The position numbers were made by a program, and so were the translations under genes. From contig DNDO01000126.1 in NCBI GenBank assembly GCA_003484265.1, positions 1 to 10,584 of the forward strand: 10,584 bases of DNA. The letters are read 5' to 3'. The first letter of the stretch is position 1; each line of letters begins with the position of its first letter. The stretch is from Anaerolineae bacterium. GTDB taxonomy: Bacteria; Chloroflexota; Anaerolineae; Anaerolineales; Villigracilaceae. Under the pieces are notes generated by a model, which saw only the letters and a list, made by a program, of their open reading frames with translations, was not told the DNA's origin and searched no databases. Below, one piece after another: positions 6,035-10,584 of the stretch.

Positions 6035-7288
6035 ATGACAAAACTAAGTTACAGCACATTCGGCTTGACCAACCTCGATTTTATGGACGCGATCGATGTG
6101 GTTGACCAGGCTGGATACCCCGGCATCGAGGTTTCTTTCCATCGAGACCAGTTCAATCCCTTCAACATCACGGACGAATATCTCTCTGCGATCAAAAAGA
6201 AATTCAATAAAACCCGTGTGCGTCCCGCGTGCGTTGCGACGGCTTCACATTTCTTCACCCCATCCCGTCCGCATGAGCCTTCTGTGATGACCGTCGATAC
6301 TGCAGGAAGAAAACGCCGCATCAATCTGATCAAACGCGGAATCGAGGTCGCCAGAAAACTGGATGTGGACCTCGTTACGTTTGGAAGCGGGTTCATCCGC
6401 GATGACCATGTGGAAAATCCTTCAATAGACCCAAACGAACTTTTGGTTGACAGCATCAATCAATGTTTAAAAGCAATTCATGATGATGAAGATATAACCT
6501 TATTGATCGAACCTGAACCCGGCATGTACATCGAAACACTTGAGCAGGGATTGAAACTTGTGGACGAAGTCAACTCCCCAAAATTCAAACTGCACCTTGA
6601 TCTATGCCACAACTATTGCGGAGAGAAGGATTACATTGGGGCGCTTGCCCTCGCGGCACCTCACGCAAGATACCTGCACGTTTCAGATGCCCGCGAGGGC
6701 TATAATTTGAAGATTGTCAAAATGGCTGATTCTTTGATATTCGACCTAAGCTTCGCTTCGTATCTGGTCTATTTCCCTGAGACGGCAGATTTCCTTTTAC
6801 TCGACCGCACCCACCCAATTTACTTTTATGACGATGCTCCGACCACTCTTCAAAAGAAAACAGCAGACGAACTTGCAGGTAAAGCGAGCATCTCCGCGCC
6901 TGTTGCGTATGTCGATTACAACAGCCTGTACGCTGGTCAGACCCTGTTGGAACCTGAAATATTCACCTATTTGATCTCGGTCCCCAAATTGAGTTTTGAT
7001 GTATTGGAAAGAGCGAGACCAATTTTGATGTATTTGCGCAGTACAAAAAATGCAGATGGGAAATTATTAATGGACAAAATGGTGGCAAATACACTAACTG
7101 GAATCGCCCATTTTCACGAAATTCCCGGCGAAGGGACTTTGGATTTTGCGGCTAGCTTCAAAGCCCTGAACGATAATGGCTTTAGCGGGTATGCGACAGT
7201 GGAACTGTATCACCATGTGGCATCGTGGGAAAGAGCGCTGGCCGACAGCTACGACCACCTTTCTCAATTTGTGGATGTCACACTATGA
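6035..7288 (+). CDS. Xylose-isomerase-like TIM-barrel sugar isomerase/epimerase with a large insert
   Basis: Members of the AP-endonuclease-2 / xylose isomerase superfamily isomerise or epimerise small sugars or ketones using a divalent metal. The barrel motifs are visible: YPGIEVSFH (28-36), LLIEPEP (metal Glu159), KLHLDLCHN (Asp189), RYLHVSDARE (His215), and ATVELYHH (Glu390) after IPGEGTLDFAASFKAL. In ordinary members the HVSD strand runs almost directly into the PGEG segment. Here about 130 residues (roughly 221-352) intervene, making the protein 417 residues instead of about 270-300. The insert is rich in hydrophobic and aromatic residues but has no clear transmembrane helix or known motif. 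GGAG (6023-6026) sets the start. Its stop codon is followed after 17 bp by luxS. The role resembles the TIM-barrel partner of ebo clusters, but I cannot confirm it as EboE. Confidence 0.85.
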   Translation: MTKLSYSTFGLTNLDFMDAIDVVDQAGYPGIEVSFHRDQFNPFNITDEYLSAIKKKFNKTRVRPACVATASHFFTPSRPHEPSVMTVDTAGRKRRINLIKRGIEVARKLDVDLVTFGSGFIRDDHVENPSIDPNELLVDSINQCLKAIHDDEDITLLIEPEPGMYIETLEQGLKLVDEVNSPKFKLHLDLCHNYCGEKDYIGALALAAPHARYLHVSDAREGYNLKIVKMADSLIFDLSFASYLVYFPETADFLLLDRTHPIYFYDDAPTTLQKKTADELAGKASISAPVAYVDYNSLYAGQTLLEPEIFTYLISVPKLSFDVLERARPILMYLRSTKNADGKLLMDKMVANTLTGIAHFHEIPGEGTLDFAASFKALNDNGFSGYATVELYHHVASWERALADSYDHLSQFVDVTL

Positions 7289-7305
7289 CATCGCAGGAGG
7301 CAACC

Positions 7306-7788
7306 ATGATCGACCTCGAACAACTCGGATGGGAAACACATACCATCGGGGAACTGGACCACCAAAAATTGAAGGCGCCTCACGTCAAACTGCGCGCGCT
7401 GACCAAGGGCGAGAACGGCGACGGCGTATTCTCCGTGGATCTACGCATCAATCGTCCGAATAACGACGAGTACCTATCCACGACGGAGCTTCATTCTTTC
7501 GAACATTTTTTACTGTACGGCTTCAAAAAATATATGCAACGAAACTTCATCAGCGTTGCCCCAATGGGATGTCAGACCGGCTTTTACCTGATCCTGCTCA
7601 ATGAAGGTGATGCAGAAAAGATCTGCGGTGTTTACGAGAATATCCTCAAAGAAATATTAATCGCAAAAGAAGTGCCCTACGCAAATATCAGAGAATGCGG
7701 TCATTACGAAAACCACAATCTCGAACAGGCGCAGGCTGTTGCCCGAAAACTTTTAAAGGCAAGGTCCGAATGGCGGAATGTAGTATGA
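7306..7788 (+). CDS. luxS: LuxS-family S-ribosylhomocysteine lyase
   Basis: LuxS cleaves S-ribosylhomocysteine to homocysteine and 4,5-dihydroxy-2,3-pentanedione, the precursor of autoinducer-2, using a metal ion. The 160-residue length is typical. All diagnostic sites are seen: LDHQKLKAPHVKLR (His19), DLRINRPN (Arg47), metal motif HSFEH (His63, Glu66, His67), PMGCQTGFY (catalytic Cys89), and RECGHYENHNL (metal ligand Cys131). A strong AGGAGG (7295-7300) five bases before 7306 sets the start; a longer open frame from 7225 and an ATG at 7285 lack this. It is wedged between a TIM-barrel isomerase and a sugar phosphate cyclase and overlaps the latter by ATGA, so a role in that pathway is likely. 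AhcY in the same window makes ordinary S-adenosylhomocysteine recycling by LuxS redundant, so a related substrate is possible. Confidence 0.93.
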   Translation: MIDLEQLGWETHTIGELDHQKLKAPHVKLRALTKGENGDGVFSVDLRINRPNNDEYLSTTELHSFEHFLLYGFKKYMQRNFISVAPMGCQTGFYLILLNEGDAEKICGVYENILKEILIAKEVPYANIRECGHYENHNLEQAQAVARKLLKARSEWRNVV

Positions 7789-8930
7789 CCGACAATGCCA
7801 GCGTCTGGCGCGTGCGTTATCAAAGGCCCATCGAATACGAAGTTGCCAATTGCGAGAACATCTTCTCCTTGGAGAATGAAGCTCTCCGTTCGATAGGCAA
7901 GCGGAGGGATACGCGCCGCTTCATCATCGTCGATGAGAATGTCAACCAGCATTTTTCGAAACAGATCGCGGATTACTTCGAGCACCACGGGATTAATGCG
8001 CGCGTACTCGTCTTCCCTTCCGGAGAGAAGAACAAAACGGTTGATAATTATCTCTGGGTCCTGCGAGAATTGGATAAATTCCCGATCAACCGCAGAGACG
8101 AACCGATCATCGCCATCGGCGGCGGGGTGCTCACTGACATCGCTGGGTTTGTTGCAGGCAGTTACCGGCGTGGCATCCCGCACGTCAAAGTGCCGACCAC
8201 CCTGATGGGTTATGTGGACGCGTCCATCGGTATCAAAGCCGGCATCAATTTCAATAACAACAAGAATCGCCTGGGAGCCTTCGAGCCTCCGAAAAAAGTT
8301 TTTCTGGATCGAAATTTCCTGAAGACCCTTCCCCCACGGCACATCCTAAACGGTATGTGCGAGATGATCAAACTGGCTGTGATAAAGGACTATGAACTTT
8401 TCGAGTTGCTCGAATCACACGGGACATCCAGCATCGAATCCAGATTCCAGGACGAAACGAGCGCATCGATTCTGGACCGATCCGTTGGCGGTATGCTCGA
8501 AGAGCTTCAGCCTAATCTCTTTGAGGACGAACTGGCGCGTAAAGTGGATTTTGGTCACACCTTCAGTTACGGACTGGAAACTCATCCAGAAACAGACCTT
8601 CTCCACGGAGAGGCTGTCCTGATCGACATCTTGATCTCCTCTCTACTTGCTTTTGCAAGAGACCTCGTAGCGGAACAGGAATTGAACAGGCTTTTCGACC
8701 TCGTTTCCAAATTTGGGATCGCTCTCAACGACACCCTTGTAACACCACAATTATTATGGGAGACCCTCGAAGAACGCACCTATCACAGGAACGGACTCCA
8801 AAGAGTCCCGCTTCCGAAGGGATTGGGCGGGTGCGCCTTCGTGAACGACGTCAAATTCGAAGAGGTCGAATCTGCATGCAAAATCTACGAGGAACGGAAA
8901 AAGAGTAATGAGCCAATTTATCAATACTGA
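7785..8930 (+). CDS. Sugar phosphate cyclase, 2-epi-5-epi-valiolone synthase-like (EboD-like)
   Basis: NAD- and metal-dependent cyclases of the dehydroquinate synthase fold turn heptulose phosphates into carbocycles. Of 381 residues, the NAD-binding GGGVLTDIAGF is at 113-123 and the metal-site region DFGHTFSYGLE (255-265) plus LLHGEAV (272-278) supplies histidine ligands. VDASIGIKAGINF (144-156) and KNRLGAFEPP (160-169) match the valiolone-synthase/sedoheptulose-7-phosphate cyclase pattern; true AroB proteins have SSVGGKT and KNLIG. Sedoheptulose 7-phosphate is therefore the likelier substrate, by family inference. Ala rather than Thr follows the active-site Lys154. The start at 7785 forms an ATGA overlap with the luxS stop; an alternative ATG at 7770, with AAGG upstream, would add five residues. 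The 3' end overlaps ubiG by 23 bases, so the three genes are translationally coupled. Confidence 0.88.
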   Translation: MTDNASVWRVRYQRPIEYEVANCENIFSLENEALRSIGKRRDTRRFIIVDENVNQHFSKQIADYFEHHGINARVLVFPSGEKNKTVDNYLWVLRELDKFPINRRDEPIIAIGGGVLTDIAGFVAGSYRRGIPHVKVPTTLMGYVDASIGIKAGINFNNNKNRLGAFEPPKKVFLDRNFLKTLPPRHILNGMCEMIKLAVIKDYELFELLESHGTSSIESRFQDETSASILDRSVGGMLEELQPNLFEDELARKVDFGHTFSYGLETHPETDLLHGEAVLIDILISSLLAFARDLVAEQELNRLFDLVSKFGIALNDTLVTPQLLWETLEERTYHRNGLQRVPLPKGLGGCAFVNDVKFEEVESACKIYEERKKSNEPIYQY

Positions 8931-9618
8931 TACCGACGAAATAAAAAAATTCGACAAAGTTGCCCAGACCTGGTGGGATCTCAAGGGCGAGATGGGGACG
9001 CTCCACACGATCAACCCACTGCGATTGAAGTTCATTACGGACGGGCTTGACATCTCCGATCGCAAAGTTCTGGATGTGGGATGCGGCGGCGGTATTTTGA
9101 CCGAAGCACTGGCGAAAAGCGGGGCGCGCGCAACCGGCATCGACCTCTCGAACGACTCGATCGAAGCCGCGAAGATCCATGCGAGGCAGGAGGGCGTGGA
9201 TGTCGAATACAGGTATGAGAATATCGAAGAAACAGCATCGAAATTTGAAGGACAGTTCGATGCGATTACCTGTATGGAAATGCTGGAACACGTTCCGGAA
9301 CCCGGCAAGATCATCGCCGCCTGTTCAAAACTTTTGAGGCCGGGCGGTCACGCATTCTTTTCCACGATCAATCGCACACCAAAGGCGTTCATCATGGTGA
9401 TCTTCGGCGGCGAATATATCCTACGGCTGCTACCGAAGGGAACTCATACCTACAAAAAATTGATCCGCCCAAATGAATTGAAACATTGGGCTCAGCAAAG
9501 CGGACTTGAATTCCTCCGTCTTGCAAGCTTGATCTACAATCCATTTACCGGTATATTCAAAGTTGTTGAAAAGGAAGATAACAACTACATGGCGCATTTC
9601 GTCAAAACAAATTCATAA
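8908..9618 (+). CDS. ubiG: UbiG-type O-methyltransferase (polyprenyl-hydroxyphenol methylase family)
   Basis: UbiG enzymes methylate hydroxyl groups of polyprenylated phenols at the membrane surface, using SAM. The 236 residues show the full family pattern: FDKVAQTWWDLKGEM (15-29), HTINPLRL (33-40), motif I VLDVGCGGG (54-62), CMEMLEHVP (122-130), and the UbiG-specific GGEYILRLLPKGTH (167-180), which in the E. coli enzyme lies in the membrane-contacting segment, then the terminal YNPFTG and NYMAHF. It is followed 13 bp later by a UbiA-type prenyltransferase and overlaps the cyclase by 23 bases. In Escherichia this enzyme serves ubiquinone synthesis, but no other ubiquinone gene is visible here. 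The likely acceptor is the prenylated product of this operon, by inference. Family assignment is very strong; the physiological acceptor is unknown. Confidence 0.92.
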   Translation: MSQFINTDTDEIKKFDKVAQTWWDLKGEMGTLHTINPLRLKFITDGLDISDRKVLDVGCGGGILTEALAKSGARATGIDLSNDSIEAAKIHARQEGVDVEYRYENIEETASKFEGQFDAITCMEMLEHVPEPGKIIAACSKLLRPGGHAFFSTINRTPKAFIMVIFGGEYILRLLPKGTHTYKKLIRPNELKHWAQQSGLEFLRLASLIYNPFTGIFKVVEKEDNNYMAHFVKTNS

Positions 9619-9631
9619 CACAAGGTAAACC

Positions 9632-10540
9632 ATGAATCGATTCTTCGCTCTCTCTCGAACATCGCACGGCATTCTCGACCTCGCCACACCAGCTTTCGTG
9701 GCATTGCTATGGCTTGGCGCCTTCCCGGATTGGACCGTGACCGCCCTCTCAATTTTTACCGCATTCGCCGGGTATACGGCCATTTACGCGCTTAACGATC
9801 TGGTCGGTATTGCCGTAGACAAGGAAAAATTCTCGGTCAGCGGGATTAACGAGGGTTATTCGGTCGAGGCATCAGAAATGCGTTACCCGCTGGCGAGAAA
9901 TATTTTGCCCTACAATAAGGGGTTGGCTTGGATGTTAACCTGGTTCATCCTCGCATTAATCGGCTCCTACCTGCTGAATCCTGTCATCGTATTTATCCTG
10001 ACTGGCGCGGCGATTCTGGAAATCGTCTATGTCAAGTTGCTAAAGGTCACCTATCTTAGAACGTTCGTCAGCGGACTGGTCAAAGCAAGCGGTCCCATTG
10101 CCGCCGTTTTTGTTGTGGATCCGAACCCATCGCCCGCATCATTATTAATTCTGCTTGTCTGGCTGTTCTTTTGGGAGATCGGCGGTCAAAATGTACCCGC
10201 CGATTGGAACGACACTGCTGAAGACAAACAAGTGAACGCGAAAACAATACCGATCCATTTTGGCGTGGAAATGGCTGGGATCATCGTCATCGTTGCATTG
10301 GCAGTAACTGTAATTACGAGCGTCTTTTTGCCATCCATCTCGCCCATTAACCTTGGAATTCCATTTATCTCCCTGAGCCTTGTCATTGGATATGTCTTTC
10401 TTTTACAGCCTGGTTATCAACTCAGCAAAAACAGAGGCGGGCGCGATGCTGCAAAGCTATTCGACCGGGCAAGTTTCTACCCGGTCGCGCAATTTCTGCT
10501 TATATCCGTGTTTGTAATCTACAATACGTTTATAAATTAA
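9632..10540 (+). CDS. UbiA-family integral membrane prenyltransferase (EboC-like) with variant first Asp motif
   Basis: UbiA proteins transfer polyprenyl chains from diphosphate donors to aromatic or other acceptors in the membrane. In 302 residues about eight or nine hydrophobic helices are visible, for example near 14-33, 36-55, 98-118, 120-135, 150-162, 170-185, 212-235, 242-258 and 285-300. The first Asp-rich motif reads NDLVGIAVD (55-63), where the usual NDxxDxxxD has Gly59 in place of the middle Asp. The second, ADWNDTAED (190-198) preceded by EIGGQN, keeps Asp191, Asp194 and Asp198. AAGG (9623-9626) precedes the start. Its position after UbiG, in a run with a sugar phosphate cyclase and a TIM-barrel gene, resembles ebo cluster organisation, where EboC is the UbiA-like member. 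Donor and acceptor cannot be told from sequence. Confidence 0.88.
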   Translation: MNRFFALSRTSHGILDLATPAFVALLWLGAFPDWTVTALSIFTAFAGYTAIYALNDLVGIAVDKEKFSVSGINEGYSVEASEMRYPLARNILPYNKGLAWMLTWFILALIGSYLLNPVIVFILTGAAILEIVYVKLLKVTYLRTFVSGLVKASGPIAAVFVVDPNPSPASLLILLVWLFFWEIGGQNVPADWNDTAEDKQVNAKTIPIHFGVEMAGIIVIVALAVTVITSVFLPSISPINLGIPFISLSLVIGYVFLLQPGYQLSKNRGGRDAAKLFDRASFYPVAQFLLISVFVIYNTFIN

Positions 10541-10572
10541 TTGAGAAACCTGGATCGGAGATTAAAATTAAA

Positions 10573-10578
10573 GAGGAG
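10573..10578 (+). promoter_or_regulatory. Ribosome binding site of the next gene, beyond the window
   Basis: GAGGAG lies six bases from the right edge and no start codon follows inside the window at suitable distance. Only 32 bases separate it from the prenyltransferase stop and no terminator hairpin lies between, so the operon very likely continues with a gene that starts a few bases outside. Confidence 0.6.
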
Positions 10579-10584
10579 CAGGCT

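Noticed and set aside
7785..8930. Annotation as 3-dehydroquinate synthase (aroB)
   Set aside because: The diagnostic active-site segments read ASIGIKAGINF and KNRLG, as in valiolone-synthase-like cyclases, not SSVGGKT and KNLIG; no other shikimate gene is near.
8908..10540. Part of a ubiquinone biosynthesis operon
   Set aside because: Only UbiG- and UbiA-type genes are present; the UbiA protein has a variant Asp motif and the neighbours are a sugar phosphate cyclase and LuxS.
1..10584. CRISPR array, tRNA, rRNA, transposase or phage genes
   Set aside because: No regularly spaced direct repeats, tRNA-like cloverleaf, rRNA sequence or transposase/integrase motif was seen on either strand.

Overview
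The window looks like a bacterial chromosome of moderate G+C. The best guess is a Chloroflexota (Anaerolineae-like) or similar environmental lineage. This rests on an S-adenosylhomocysteinase of the archaeal/thermophile sequence type, a Mycobacterium-type adenosine kinase, near-consensus -10 boxes placed directly against start codons, and GC-rich palindromic repeats between and inside genes. The lineage is an inference; no rRNA or marker gene is present.

Left half, minus strand (1-4393): two head-to-tail transcription units that handle by-products of S-adenosylmethionine (SAM) use. The first is mtnA (methylthioribose-1-phosphate isomerase) followed with zero spacing by an M50 site-2-type membrane protease. 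A hairpin with a T-rich tail at 2490-2518 looks like its terminator. The second is adoK (adenosine kinase) followed by ahcY (S-adenosylhomocysteinase), which runs off the left edge lacking only its last bases. AhcY splits S-adenosylhomocysteine into homocysteine and adenosine, and AdoK turns the adenosine into AMP. A 128-bp element with inverted-repeat ends fills the adoK-ahcY gap.

Middle (4394-5293): a divergent intergenic region carries a -10 box on each strand, each ending 7-8 bases before the most plausible start codon, which suggests leaderless mRNAs on both sides. The rightward gene encodes an unrecognised, probably concanavalin-like beta-sandwich protein, interrupted in frame by a palindromic repeat of about 99 bp.

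Right half, plus strand (5290-10540): a compact run of six genes, probably one operon. In order: a class I SAM methyltransferase; a xylose-isomerase-like TIM-barrel protein with an insert of about 130 residues; a LuxS-family protein with all key active-site residues; a sugar phosphate cyclase resembling 2-epi-5-epi-valiolone synthase rather than 3-dehydroquinate synthase; a UbiG-type O-methyltransferase; and a UbiA-type membrane prenyltransferase with an altered first aspartate motif. The luxS to ubiG genes overlap. A strong ribosome binding site at the right edge shows the run continues.

The UbiA / sugar-phosphate-cyclase / TIM-barrel trio resembles the core of the ebo (edb) clusters. Adding LuxS and UbiG makes this an unusual variant that may build a prenylated, O-methylated cyclitol-like or lipid product. 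That is the main candidate for an undescribed system here. LuxS is also unexpected because the same window encodes AhcY, the alternative route for S-adenosylhomocysteine.
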